From positions 1-64,000 of the forward strand of contig CAYPWY010000010.1 in NCBI GenBank assembly GCA_964414835.1: a DNA stretch of 64,000 bases, written 5' to 3'. Each line of letters opens with the position of its first letter. The first letter of the stretch is position 1. Of the stretch, positions 17,523-26,844 are shown piece after piece. Made by a program: the position numbers and the translations under genes. The notes under the pieces are model-generated. The model was not told where the DNA came from. It did not search any database and saw nothing but the letters and a program-made list of their open reading frames with translations. This DNA is from Eshraghiella sp964414835 (GTDB taxonomy: Bacteria > Bacillota > Clostridia > Lachnospirales > Lachnospiraceae).

Positions 17523-18923
17523 CTAAAATCTGAAATATATAAACGGATTATATGAATCTGCCGCAAGTGTAAGCACGCAGAGAAAATAAAGCCCAAACAT
17601 CAGAACGTAACATCCGGCGCTGACTGCTCCGGCAGTCTTAACATTCCCTATCCGACTGCGAATCCATGGAACAACCGGACACATTGCAATAAGCGCCGCC
17701 GCAAATGTCACTATAAACACCGGCGTCAAAAGAGATAGCGCAACCGTTTGTGCATAATCTGTTGTCACAAATGAAAACATTTTTCCGATATACGAAAATG
17801 CGTATCCAACACTGTCTGCCCTGAATATAACAAATCCTATTATCACAAAAAATATGGTATAAAGCCACTTAACCGCAGCGAATTTTGGGGAGTCTGCCTT
17901 CTTCTTAAACAATGTCTCCACAGACATAAGCACTCCATGCATAAATCCCCACAATATAAATGTAAGATTAGCCCCATGCCATATTCCCGTTGCCATAAAA
18001 ACAATCATGGTATTGATAAGCTGACGTGCCTTGCCCCTGCGGTTGCCGCCCAAAGGAATATACAGATACTCCCTGAACCATCCGGTCAACGACATATGCC
18101 ATCTTCTCCAAAAATCACGTATTCCGCATGCCGCATATGGATAATTGAAATTCTCCGGGAAATCAAAGCCCATTGCTCTTCCAAGCCCCATTGCCATATT
18201 GCTGTAACCGGAAAAATCAAAATATATCTGTAATGTATAGCACACTGCTCCAAGCCATGCCAGCGGTGTATCTATTGAACCTGTCTCAATAGCAAAAATC
18301 TTATCGGCTGCAGCCCCCATCGTATTAGCTATAAGCATTTTTTTGGAAAGACCGATTACAAAAAGTCTTATTCCTGAAGCAAGCTTGTCCGCATTAACAG
18401 TGCGGTGTTTTATCTGCTCCTTTATGGAATTATACTTTACTATAGGTCCTGCTATGAGCTGAGGAAACAGCGATATGTATAACAATACGTCCCAAAAGCC
18501 TGTTTTTTCCCTGCTGTCTGAACGATAATTGTCAATCACATAGGAAATCGCCTGAAATGTAAAGAATGAAATTCCTATGGGCATGGTTATCCGGGGCACA
18601 GGAATTTCAACGGCAGGAATGAGATTAATCATCTCAATGAGCCATGCAGCATATTTATACACCACAAGCAGTCCTATATTCAGGACTATATTTACGGCAA
18701 GTATGGATTTTTTCTTATGAAAAGTAAGTATTCTTCCAAAAACAAAATTTACCGCAACACAGGCAAGCATTAACAATACATATACAGGCTCTCCGAAGGC
18801 GTAGAAAACCAGACTGGCAGCAATTAGAAAACCATTGCGGACAGTTGTGTTTCTGACTACCGTATGAACAAACAGCACTATCGGTAAAAATATAAACAAA
18901 AATACTGCCGAACTAAATACCAT
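17523..18923 (-). CDS. MBOAT-family O-acyltransferase (AlgI/DltB-like)
   Basis: A polytopic membrane protein of 466 residues. Hallmarks are FSGYSNMAMGLGRAMGF, RDFWRRWHMSLTGWFREYLYIPLGGNR and the catalytic His in GIWHGANLTFILWG. AlgI-like proteins pass an acyl group across the membrane to a surface SGNH enzyme, matching the DHHW gene directly downstream. No alginate or dlt genes are nearby, so the substrate is more likely a cell-wall or surface glycan. Confidence 0.9.
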   Translation of the reverse strand: MVFSSAVFLFIFLPIVLFVHTVVRNTTVRNGFLIAASLVFYAFGEPVYVLLMLACVAVNFVFGRILTFHKKKSILAVNIVLNIGLLVVYKYAAWLIEMINLIPAVEIPVPRITMPIGISFFTFQAISYVIDNYRSDSREKTGFWDVLLYISLFPQLIAGPIVKYNSIKEQIKHRTVNADKLASGIRLFVIGLSKKMLIANTMGAAADKIFAIETGSIDTPLAWLGAVCYTLQIYFDFSGYSNMAMGLGRAMGFDFPENFNYPYAACGIRDFWRRWHMSLTGWFREYLYIPLGGNRRGKARQLINTMIVFMATGIWHGANLTFILWGFMHGVLMSVETLFKKKADSPKFAAVKWLYTIFFVIIGFVIFRADSVGYAFSYIGKMFSFVTTDYAQTVALSLLTPVFIVTFAAALIAMCPVVPWIRSRIGNVKTAGAVSAGCYVLMFGLYFLCVLTLAADSYNPFIYFRF

Positions 18924-18970
18924 TTTTTCCTCCCATAAAAGTCCTTAACTAATTTATTATAAATGCATAT

Positions 18971-20023
18971 TCAGATTTCCACAAGTTTTTTTATCATCTG
19001 TGAAGATATTTCCTTAATAAGTATGGCAGCTATGGGACCTGTTATAACACCCATTATACCGAAAAGCAAAAGCCCTACATACAAAGATATAAGCATAATT
19101 ACAGGCGAAATTCCCAACCTGTGTCCCATCAGTCTGGGTTCCAGAAATTCTCTTGTATAATAGCAGATTATATAAATTGCAAAAATAGCCACAGCGCTTT
19201 TGTACCTGCCCATAATCACAAGAATTATGCTCCATGGCACGAATACCGTACCTGTGCCAAGCACAGGAAAAGCATCTATTATTCCTATAAGCACTCCCAA
19301 AAGAAGAGCATATGAATTTCCCATGCAGTATAGTCCCACAGTGCATATTATACAGGTCAGCGTCATTATAATAAGCTGTGTTTTCACATATGTTCCCAAA
19401 ATGTTTTTCAACCTGTCAGTGACAAAGTATACTTCCTCATGAAATACGGAATTGCCTGCCTCAACCTTCATTTTCTCCATATCCTTGCTGAAAAAAACGG
19501 CAGCCATAATCGTAAATGCCAGTGCCGTAAAAAATACGGTAAATCCGGTAATCATATTCCACGACCTGTTCATTATAGTGGGAAGAGCCGTGTCCCCCAG
19601 TCCGTCTTCCACCTTTTCAATCTGTTCACTGATTGCCGAGTAACTTTCGCCATCTTCAAAACCAAAATACCGGTCAACTTTTCCGCAGCCATCGGACACC
19701 ATGCAGTCAATTTCTTCCACGTACACATCATAATTTGCCATAAGCCTGTTAATCTGCCCTACAATCACTTTTCCTCCCCAGTAAATCAGCGTTCCCAGTA
19801 TCGCAAAAACAACTACTACCATAATTACTGCGCTGATACTCCTCCTTATATGCACCTTTTTGGCCATAAGCGCAACCGGTTTCTCAATTATAACGGCAAT
19901 AATAAACGCAATAATAAAAGGAGTCAGCAGCGGTAAAAGATATTTTATAACAAGACATACCACCGTCGTAACTCCTATGACGATTCCAAGTATTTTAATT
20001 TTATTTTTGGCTGATGTGTTCAT
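18971..20023 (-). CDS. AI-2E family transporter (YtvI-like permease)
   Basis: About 350 residues with roughly seven to eight hydrophobic helices and the family C-terminal motif region (DAFPVLGTGTVFVPWSIILV, then EPRLMGHRLGISPVIMLISLYVGLLLFG). Members export small molecules or ions; related YtvI is linked to sporulation. Substrate cannot be read from sequence. GGAG directly precedes the ATG at 20023. Confidence 0.85.
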   Translation of the reverse strand: MNTSAKNKIKILGIVIGVTTVVCLVIKYLLPLLTPFIIAFIIAVIIEKPVALMAKKVHIRRSISAVIMVVVVFAILGTLIYWGGKVIVGQINRLMANYDVYVEEIDCMVSDGCGKVDRYFGFEDGESYSAISEQIEKVEDGLGDTALPTIMNRSWNMITGFTVFFTALAFTIMAAVFFSKDMEKMKVEAGNSVFHEEVYFVTDRLKNILGTYVKTQLIIMTLTCIICTVGLYCMGNSYALLLGVLIGIIDAFPVLGTGTVFVPWSIILVIMGRYKSAVAIFAIYIICYYTREFLEPRLMGHRLGISPVIMLISLYVGLLLFGIMGVITGPIAAILIKEISSQMIKKLVEI

Positions 20024-20067
20024 AACTCCACCCCAAAGCAAGTAGTTATTTCCATTATCAGCTATTT

Positions 20068-20751
20068 TTACCTAAAATATTCAAATGCCTCATATTTTCC
20101 GCCAGGCTGAATCTCCACAGTAATTCTGTCCGCTCCGGCAGGATTGGCAAATGACAGCCTGTATGCGAAAAGCTGCGGCATAACACCTCTTACTCCCGCA
20201 AAATCAGGATTATATTTGGTATCTCCATACAATCCGTGGCCTCTGGCAGCAAACTGTACACGGATTTGATGGTGCCTGCCTGTATAAAGCTTTATACGCA
20301 CAAGGGAATACACCCCGCCATCCAGTTCCATAGTCTCTAAAGTCTCATAGGCAAGGCGTGCTTTTTTGGCTCCTGCTGTATCTGCATCCGCAATCCTTGA
20401 AATATTATTACGTCCATCCCGGATAAGATAATCTGTCATTTCGCCCTTTGGGGCAGGTCTGCCGCTGACTATGGCATAATATCTCTTATCTATGGAATGT
20501 TCTCCCGACATGGCAGACAGCTTAGCCGCAGTCTGTTTATTCAATGCAAAAAGAACCAGCCCCGCAACCGGTTTATCAAGGCGGTTAATAATATGTGTAT
20601 CCGTCTTGCAGTCTCCCTTTGATGCTCTGTATGTTTTAACCATACTGAGCAGGTCGTTCTCAAAGGAACGCTCAGACTGTGACGCTGTTCCTGCCGGTTT
20701 TCTGCATATTATTATGTTGTTGTCCTCATATATTATGTCTGGCTGTATCAT
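20068..20751 (-). CDS. RluA-family RNA pseudouridine synthase
   Basis: 227 residues, short RluA type without an S4 domain. The catalytic Asp lies in HIINRLDKPVAGLVLFALN, and the later motifs RIKLYTGRHHQIRVQFAARGHGLYGD are intact. The target uridine (rRNA or tRNA) is not predictable. It begins three bases after the response-regulator stop and is probably cotranscribed with it. Confidence 0.9.
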   Translation of the reverse strand: MIQPDIIYEDNNIIICRKPAGTASQSERSFENDLLSMVKTYRASKGDCKTDTHIINRLDKPVAGLVLFALNKQTAAKLSAMSGEHSIDKRYYAIVSGRPAPKGEMTDYLIRDGRNNISRIADADTAGAKKARLAYETLETMELDGGVYSLVRIKLYTGRHHQIRVQFAARGHGLYGDTKYNPDFAGVRGVMPQLFAYRLSFANPAGADRITVEIQPGGKYEAFEYFR

Positions 20752-20754
20752 AAT

Positions 20755-21444
20755 TTATACTTTAAATCTATACCCCACGCCCCAGATGGTTTCTATGTAC
20801 TGCGGTTTGGAAGTATTAAACTCTATTTTTTCCCTGATTTTCTTGATGTGGACTGTAACTGTGGCAATGTCGCCTACGGACTCCATATTCCATATTTCTT
20901 TGAAAAGCTCTTCCTTGGTGTATACATGGTTAGGATGCTGCGCCAAAAATACAAGAAGGTCAAACTCTTTGGTGGTAAAATTTTTTTCCTCATCATTGAC
21001 AAACACACGACGGGCTGTCAAATCAATCCTGATACCACGTATTTCCAGCTCATCGTTCCGGGGCGTGAGAGAGCCTATAAGCCTGTCGTATCTTGCAATA
21101 TGCGCCTTAACACGTGCAACCAGCTCACTTGGACTGAAAGGCTTTGTTATATAGTCGTCAGCACCTAACCCCAGCCCCCTTATCTTGTCGATATCCTCCT
21201 TTTTGGCAGACACCATAAGTATTGGAGCATTGCTTTTTTCCCTGATTCGCTCGCATATTTCAAAGCCGTCTATTCCCGGCAGCATAACATCAAGAATATA
21301 CAAATCAAATTCTTCGCTTAATGCACGCCCAAGTCCGTCAGTTCCGTCATTAGCTATAACAACCTCAAATCCGCTGAGCTCAAGATAATCTTTCTCAAGC
21401 TCTGCTATGCTTTGCTCATCCTCAACAATCAAAATCCTGCTCAT
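20755..21444 (-). CDS. OmpR/PhoB-family response regulator
   Basis: 229 residues: receiver domain (1-115) with phospho-acceptor Asp52 in LYILDVMLPGIDG and the Lys in YITKPFSPSEL, then a winged-helix DNA-binding domain ending in YIETIWGVGYRF. A GGAG lies about ten bases upstream of the ATG. The partner kinase gene is 80 bases upstream on the same strand. The regulated genes are unknown. Confidence 0.93.
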   Translation of the reverse strand: MSRILIVEDEQSIAELEKDYLELSGFEVVIANDGTDGLGRALSEEFDLYILDVMLPGIDGFEICERIREKSNAPILMVSAKKEDIDKIRGLGLGADDYITKPFSPSELVARVKAHIARYDRLIGSLTPRNDELEIRGIRIDLTARRVFVNDEEKNFTTKEFDLLVFLAQHPNHVYTKEELFKEIWNMESVGDIATVTVHIKKIREKIEFNTSKPQYIETIWGVGYRFKV

Positions 21445-21524
21445 AATATTCCGCTCTCCTTCACAATAATATTATCTCAATTCATCTGTTTTGAAGTCTG
21501 TAATCCAATACAATGACCGATACT

Positions 21525-23024
21525 CTAATCACCTATGCGCTTCGGTTTGGGCGGTAACTGTTTATGCTTAAGCATTGATATGTGCATTATAGTTCCGATT
21601 CCCGGCGTACTCTCGGCGGTGATGCTTCCTCCGTGGTCCTCGATTATTTTTTTCACTATGGACAGCCCTATTCCGCTGCCGCCTTTAGCAGAGTTACGGG
21701 ACGCATCCGTTCTGTAAAACCTGTCAAAAATATGGGGTATGTCCTGACTGTCTATTCCTTTGCCGTTATCCTCAATATCTATAAAAACATAGTCCTTATT
21801 TTCAGTTATTCTTATGTCTATGGCGCCCTGTTCCTTGTCCATATATTTTACCGAGTTGCTGACAATATTGTTAATGACACGCTTAATCTGCTCCGGGTCC
21901 GCCACAATTCTCGTTGATGGATTAATCTGGTTATCATAGGAAAGCCTTACCCCCTCCGTATCAAGCTCTGTTGAGATTTCCTCCACACAGTCGCTGAAAT
22001 AATCAGTCACATTAAGCTTGATAAAATTATACGGTATTTTATCGGCATCTATCTTGGAATAAAATGTAAGCTCGTCTATAAGCTTGTCCATATCACAGGC
22101 TTTATTATAGATTGTTCTTATGTAACGCTCCATCTTTTCCTCGGAATCCACAACTCCGTCCATTATCCCCTCAACATAACCCTTTATGGCAGTTATCGGT
22201 GTCTTTAAATCGTGGGAAATGTTGCTTATCAGCTCTTTATTTTCGGCATCAATTCTTACCTTCTCTTCTGCATTTTCCTGAAGCCGCCTGCGCATACTGT
22301 CAAAATCCCGGCAAAGCTCTGCAATCTCATCCTTTCCCTTAACATCCATCTTAAAATCAAGATTTCCATTCTTGATGTTGTAGGTGGCAAGCTTAAGCTT
22401 ATTAATAGGGCTTACCGTTTCCTTATATATCCATGTGGTAAACAATCCGCTGGTAAAAATAAGTATAAGTATAATGCCGACAATACCGTCAAAAATCAGC
22501 ACCTTCATCTGGGGTACAAGCTTATCAAGACACATTACTATGTATGCCTGGCCACGGTTTCCCGTTGTACCGAAATTAATGACATTGACTATGACCTGAT
22601 AATCGTCACCGATATATATTCCTGCATTGGTATTACCGTTGTAGTCTATATTTTCCAGTTGAACAAGTATCTCCTGAGACATTTCATTGCCGGAATATAT
22701 GCACTGCATGTTCTTAACTACTATCAGAAAGGAGCTTCTCTTGGCAAGTTCGCTGTTAATATCATCCATAAAATCATAATCATTAAAAAGATAAGGCTCA
22801 TTCTCTGCTGCCTCAAGCAGCTTATCATATTCGCTCCTGCAAATATCGGACACAAGTGCTGCCGGATTAACCAAAGTCTCATAGGATGTATCACTGGCAT
22901 CATAGCTGTCCTTAATCTCCCGTAGTTTAAAGGACGCTATAAGTACAAGCGCCATGGAAAAAAGCAATATAGGCACAAGAATAAGTACCGCAAATGATAT
23001 TTTTAACTTAGTGGAAAACTTCAT
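21525..23024 (-). CDS. Sensor histidine kinase
   Basis: 499 residues. Two membrane helices (about 10-32 and 175-200) flank an exported sensor of about 140 residues; a HAMP domain follows (205-255), then HisKA with phospho-acceptor His271 in SNISHDLKTPITAIKGY and a HATPase domain (INNIVSNSVKYM, DNGKGI, GGSGIGLSIVKKI). It is an orthodox PhoR-like kinase paired with the regulator downstream. The extracellular signal is unknown. Confidence 0.93.
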   Translation of the reverse strand: MKFSTKLKISFAVLILVPILLFSMALVLIASFKLREIKDSYDASDTSYETLVNPAALVSDICRSEYDKLLEAAENEPYLFNDYDFMDDINSELAKRSSFLIVVKNMQCIYSGNEMSQEILVQLENIDYNGNTNAGIYIGDDYQVIVNVINFGTTGNRGQAYIVMCLDKLVPQMKVLIFDGIVGIILILIFTSGLFTTWIYKETVSPINKLKLATYNIKNGNLDFKMDVKGKDEIAELCRDFDSMRRRLQENAEEKVRIDAENKELISNISHDLKTPITAIKGYVEGIMDGVVDSEEKMERYIRTIYNKACDMDKLIDELTFYSKIDADKIPYNFIKLNVTDYFSDCVEEISTELDTEGVRLSYDNQINPSTRIVADPEQIKRVINNIVSNSVKYMDKEQGAIDIRITENKDYVFIDIEDNGKGIDSQDIPHIFDRFYRTDASRNSAKGGSGIGLSIVKKIIEDHGGSITAESTPGIGTIMHISMLKHKQLPPKPKRIGD

Positions 23025-23050
23025 AATATATCATTATCTCCCGTAAAGTT

Positions 23051-23131
23051 AAAATAAGCCCGAATATTTCTATCCGAGCTTATTTTACCCCAGTCTCTAA
23101 GCTCTTGTTTCCCAATCACTAAGAGACTGGG
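23051..23131 (-). terminator. Tandem hairpins between metK and the kinase gene
   Basis: Two strong inverted repeats: 23089-23098 with 23122-23131 (10 bp, GC-rich), and 23051-23059 with 23078-23086 (AAAATAAGC/GCTTATTTT, extended inward by a G-U and C-G pairs). Read on minus, the second ends in UUUU. They may terminate metK or attenuate the kinase transcript. Confidence 0.5.
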
Positions 23132-23202
23132 TATATATTCTCATTAAGTGTTCATATTATACCACAGCCGTCCTTCAAAATACTACTAAAGTATTCTAAA
23201 CT

Positions 23203-24390
23203 TTATAAATATTTTCTTAAATCTTCTGCTCTGTCTGTTTTCTCCCAAGGTAAAACAACATCTGTACGTCCGAAATGTCCGTATGCTGCCGTCTGTTTGT
23301 ATATAGGTCTTCTCAAATCAAGCATTTTTATTATTCCTGCCGGTCTCAAATCAAAATTTTCTCTGACAATTTCCACAAGCCTGCCATTATCTATCCTGCC
23401 CGTGCCGAATGTCTGTACATTGACAGAGATTGGCTGCGCAACTCCGATTGCGTATGAAAGCTGAATTTCACATCTGTCGGCTATTCCTGCTGCCACAATA
23501 TTTTTGGCAACATATCTTGCGGCATAAGCAGCGGAACGGTCAACCTTCGTGCAGTCCTTTCCTGAGAATGCGCCTCCGCCATGTCTGGCATATCCGCCGT
23601 ATGTATCAACAATAATTTTCCTTCCTGTAAGTCCGCTGTCGCCCTGAGGTCCGCCAATTACGAAACGTCCTGTAGGATTTATGAAATACCTGGTATTTTC
23701 ATCTATAAGCTCATCAGGAAGCACAGGATTAAATACATATTTGCGTATGTCTTTATGTATCTGTTCCTGGGTAACATCCGGGTCATGCTGTGTTGAAAGA
23801 ACCACTGCATCAATGCGTACAGGCTTATTATTTTCATCATACTCCACCGTTACCTGTGATTTGCCATCCGGTCTTAAATATTTCAATGTACCGTCTTTTC
23901 TGACCTTGGTAAGCTGTCTGGTCAGTCTATGGGCAATGGCAATCGGATACGGCATATATTCAGGCGTCTCGTTGGTAGCATAGCCGAACATCATTCCCTG
24001 GTCTCCTGCCCCTATTGCCTCAATATCATCATCGCTCATATTGTCCTCCCTTGCCTCAAGCGCCTTGTCAACACCCATTGCAATATCGGGCGACTGTCCG
24101 TCAAGTGCCACCATTACGGCACATGTACTGCCGTCAAATCCTATTTCTGAGCTTGTGTAACCTATTTCCTTAATCGTATCCCTGACAATTTTCTGAATAT
24201 CAATGTTTGCCTTGGAGGTAACCTCTCCCATAACAACCACAAATCCTGTGTTACAGCAGGTCTCACATGCCACACGGCTCATTGGGTCCTGCTCAAGAAG
24301 CGCATCAAGCACTGCATCTGAAATCTGATCACATACCTTATCAGGATGACCTTCTGTCACTGATTCTGAAGTAAATAAAAATTTTTCCAT
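23203..24390 (-). CDS. metK: S-adenosylmethionine synthetase
   Basis: MetK makes S-adenosylmethionine from methionine and ATP. The 395-residue protein is intact, with ESVTEGHPDKVCDQ, the ATP motif GAGDQGMMFGYA and the phosphate loop GGGAFSGKDCTKVDRSAAY. AGGAG lies seven bases before the ATG. Expression is probably controlled by the SAM-I riboswitch and terminator in its leader, a product-feedback arrangement. Confidence 0.97.
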   Translation of the reverse strand: MEKFLFTSESVTEGHPDKVCDQISDAVLDALLEQDPMSRVACETCCNTGFVVVMGEVTSKANIDIQKIVRDTIKEIGYTSSEIGFDGSTCAVMVALDGQSPDIAMGVDKALEAREDNMSDDDIEAIGAGDQGMMFGYATNETPEYMPYPIAIAHRLTRQLTKVRKDGTLKYLRPDGKSQVTVEYDENNKPVRIDAVVLSTQHDPDVTQEQIHKDIRKYVFNPVLPDELIDENTRYFINPTGRFVIGGPQGDSGLTGRKIIVDTYGGYARHGGGAFSGKDCTKVDRSAAYAARYVAKNIVAAGIADRCEIQLSYAIGVAQPISVNVQTFGTGRIDNGRLVEIVRENFDLRPAGIIKMLDLRRPIYKQTAAYGHFGRTDVVLPWEKTDRAEDLRKYL

Positions 24391-24415
24391 CTTGCATCTC
24401 CTTATCTCTCAAATT

Positions 24416-24445
24416 AAAAAAGAGTCCACACACTGTCATGGACTC
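24416..24445 (-). terminator. Leader terminator of the metK riboswitch
   Basis: On minus, GAGTCCA and TGGACTC (24439-24445 and 24422-24428) form a stem followed by TTTTTT. It lies between the riboswitch and metK and is the expected off-state terminator. Confidence 0.85.
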
Positions 24446-24470
24446 GATTAGAACTCAATAATCAAATCCA

Positions 24471-24591
24471 CTTATTGCTCAAAACCGCACAACAATTCAG
24501 GTTGTGTCGGCTTCGCTCAGGCTGGCACCTTCCTCCTCAGGGGGTTGCCGTGACTTCACAGATCCTATGTATCTCCATCACTCTGAATAAG
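24471..24591 (-). promoter_or_regulatory. SAM-I (S-box) riboswitch
   Basis: The minus-strand leader of metK contains the S-box signature: P1 arms CTTATT (24586-24591) and AATAAG (24471-24476), the AGAGTGATGGAG block, a GAAGTCACGGCAACC segment and GGTGCCA. Spacing between elements fits an aptamer of about 120 bases. SAM binding would favour the downstream terminator and shut off metK. Confidence 0.9.
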
Positions 24592-24758
24592 CCGGATTAA
24601 AATTGTATATTAACTTATCTGTAAATTGATTTTATTACTTTTTTCCGTAATAGTCAATATGTTTTATAAGATTTTTAATGACTGCCCCAATTTATGGATA
24701 AAATCAGCGCAAAATTTTCAATCTTATCAGCTTTGTTGATTCTCACACCCCGTATATA
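24592..24758. other. Intergenic, nothing clear beyond AT-rich sequence
   Basis: Between the riboswitch and the kinase-like gene. It must hold the metK promoter, but no hexamer pair is convincing. No gene was seen. Confidence 0.3.
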
Positions 24759-25301
24759 TCACGAATGTTCATTTACATACTGCAAAAATTCGGGAGTTTT
24801 GAACCAGTATTTAACACCCCAATTTTCAAAATTCCATTTATCCATATAATCATTACATTCAAAATCAATATAATAGACAATTCCGTTTTGAACTACAAAG
24901 TTGGTAGGGAAATAGTCTATATTCTTATCAGCCGCATACAGCAACGCACATATATCATTTAATTGCCGTATGTAATCCGCTTCCATTTTATCTTGTAATA
25001 TCAGCTCATAAATTGTATTTCCCTCTATGTATTCTTTTAAAATGCGTTCATTTTCCATATCAACATCTATCATTAAAGGAATATTTATCCCGATTTTTTT
25101 CAAACGTTTATAATCGTTTAATTCTGCTTCTATTTTATTTCCAAATTCATAATAATCACAAGGCTCATGGTGAATCTGCTTTAGTACATATTTTCCCGTT
25201 CCGTCATCTGCCAGATATGAATAGCCGCCCTTTCCTTTTCCCAACAGCTCTAATATTTTATACTCTTTACCGTTAACACTCATTTCTTTCATGATTATCA
25301 T
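24759..25301 (-). CDS. Minimal protein-kinase-like protein
   Basis: A 180-residue protein with the core of a protein-kinase fold: glycine loop LGKGKGGYSYLA (about 20-31), the ATP-binding Lys in YVLKQI, a Glu-containing helix, a catalytic-loop-like DYFPTN (Asp and Asn correctly spaced) and a DFE metal-binding motif replacing DFG. It lacks most of the C-lobe, recalling Bud32/RIO or lipopolysaccharide kinases. It may phosphorylate a small molecule or protein. The start is uncertain: ATGs at 25301, 25292 and 25283 are all possible. Confidence 0.65.
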   Translation of the reverse strand: MIIMKEMSVNGKEYKILELLGKGKGGYSYLADDGTGKYVLKQIHHEPCDYYEFGNKIEAELNDYKRLKKIGINIPLMIDVDMENERILKEYIEGNTIYELILQDKMEADYIRQLNDICALLYAADKNIDYFPTNFVVQNGIVYYIDFECNDYMDKWNFENWGVKYWFKTPEFLQYVNEHS

Positions 25302-25345
25302 CTGACCCTTTTCTGATTTATTTTTTCAATAATAGCATTATTTCT

Positions 25346-26407
25346 TTAATAAATCAATTTTTCATACTCTTCAACTGCCTTTTCCGCTGCATCCCTATCG
25401 ATTGGCATATAGTCCGATGCATCCCATATGCCGTTTTTCAATATAGTGATACTTTCCTGCACTGCCTCAAAACTTTTTTTATCTTCGTTATAATCAATTC
25501 TAACCAATATATCACATACCTTTTTCAGATAAGCAGGCACTGCGGTTTCACTATTAGCATCAACAAGCTGTACCTCATTTTTATAATAAAGCTTTCCGTT
25601 ATCGACATAAATATATGAGCTGTCAGCTATACGGGCTGACAATCTGACACCATCACCTTTATGTGAATACTCACCGTACATAATATTCCCATTGGCATCC
25701 GTTATACTGTATTGTACAGAATCTGTATCATTACTAATCTGAAAATTCTGCCCCAAAAATTCATCCAGGATTTTCTGCAGAGCATCCGCTTTAGGCATTG
25801 CCAACAGTTCAAGATTATCAATATCATAAACATACACCGAGTTGTACCGATATCCCATATCCATAAATGTCATCTTGATAACCAATTCGTCCACGCCATC
25901 TCCGGTCAAATCATAGAAAAAAACTCTTTCACCTGCATCTACGGCATATTGGCCACCAAACAAAGTATTATCAAACAGCGACACCTGCGCATCTAACTGT
26001 GTTATGTCTACTCCATTGGTGATAATAAGGCATGAATCCGATGCCTTGACAATACTAATGTCTTTGCCTCTTAACATCTGTGTTGCCCAATTATTATCCT
26101 GATGTTCCATAGCAGCCATTTCAAATCCGGGATAAAACAAGTTACCATATCCATGAAGCTCTCTTTCGCTCCATACTCCCAAGTTATTATTATCCGTTTC
26201 TTTTAATGTATTTAAAAGCTCTCTCATATCCTGCGCTTCTTCAGTTTCTGTTTCAGTCTCCTCCTGATATTGGGATTCCGTTTCTTCCGTAGTATTATAA
26301 GTTGTCATTGCAGTTGATGTCACTGCAGTATTGGCAGCACATGCAGTCATCGTGAATATTATTATGTCTGCTGCAACAGTAGCAATTATTTTTTTATAAA
26401 ATCTCAT
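25346..26407 (-). CDS. Lipoprotein with FG-GAP/VCBS-like segment (paralogue of the 50130 gene)
   Basis: About 353 residues with a signal peptide, a lipobox-like TMTACA (Cys about 23) and a Thr/Glu-rich linker. It then carries GVWSERELHGYGNLFYPGF and a calcium-loop-like DLTGDGVDELVIKMTF followed by SVYVYDIDNLELL. The same order recurs in the lipoprotein at 50130-51182. GGAG precedes the ATG at 26407. Function unknown; the leader holds a terminator-like hairpin. Confidence 0.7.
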   Translation of the reverse strand: MRFYKKIIATVAADIIIFTMTACAANTAVTSTAMTTYNTTEETESQYQEETETETEEAQDMRELLNTLKETDNNNLGVWSERELHGYGNLFYPGFEMAAMEHQDNNWATQMLRGKDISIVKASDSCLIITNGVDITQLDAQVSLFDNTLFGGQYAVDAGERVFFYDLTGDGVDELVIKMTFMDMGYRYNSVYVYDIDNLELLAMPKADALQKILDEFLGQNFQISNDTDSVQYSITDANGNIMYGEYSHKGDGVRLSARIADSSYIYVDNGKLYYKNEVQLVDANSETAVPAYLKKVCDILVRIDYNEDKKSFEAVQESITILKNGIWDASDYMPIDRDAAEKAVEEYEKLIY

Positions 26408-26498
26408 ATAATCTCCCATTATTTATAATTCCAATTACTAAAATTAATTTTCTTTTCATCCCTTTTTCTCCCGTATAATAATATTTATATCAACAAAA

Positions 26499-26529
26499 CG
26501 CACAGTAACTTCCAAGAGGTTTCTGTGCG
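26499..26529 (-). promoter_or_regulatory. Terminator-like leader hairpin (possible attenuator)
   Basis: CGCACAG/CTGTGCG outer stem with a symmetric inner stem (AAC/GTT, TC/GA), followed on minus by TTTTGTT. It lies about 90 bases ahead of the lipoprotein start. A similar element sits ahead of the paralogue at 51182. Confidence 0.5.
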
Positions 26530-26611
26530 CATAAGACCATAATGATAAATCCACTTATTTTCATTATTCCCCTTATACAACACTGGCTCGCCCTTCCAGT
26601 TTGCTATGTTT

Positions 26612-26641
26612 ATAGTATCTCCCATTCAAAACGTTTGTCAA
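26612..26641 (-). promoter_or_regulatory. Sigma-A-type promoter for the 25346 lipoprotein
   Basis: On minus, perfect TTGACA (26636-26641), 18-base spacer, TACTAT (26612-26617). It predicts a leader of about 200 bases. Confidence 0.55.
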
Positions 26642-26844
26642 CATAAACCTTTTATCCGTTAAATAATTTCCAATAATTGTAAGATATTCCAATATCCTGC
26701 TTGACACTCTGCTCCGTTTGTAGTAGTCTATTATATATGTTTGATGTAGTTTTAAAAACTATATGTTACGTTTTGATGAATCATTTGTACAAGTTTTGCA
26801 TATAATATTATTGTAAATTTTATTTTTATGAAAGGAGTTTTGTT

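Larger units (their letters stand above)
26408..26844. other. 437-base intergenic region between divergent genes
   Basis: Holds a leftward promoter (26612-26641) and leader hairpin (26499-26529) for the lipoprotein. On the right side it holds the unresolved promoter of the hemolysin III gene; a TATAAT near 26801 has no good -35. No coding frame is convincing on either strand. Confidence 0.5.
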
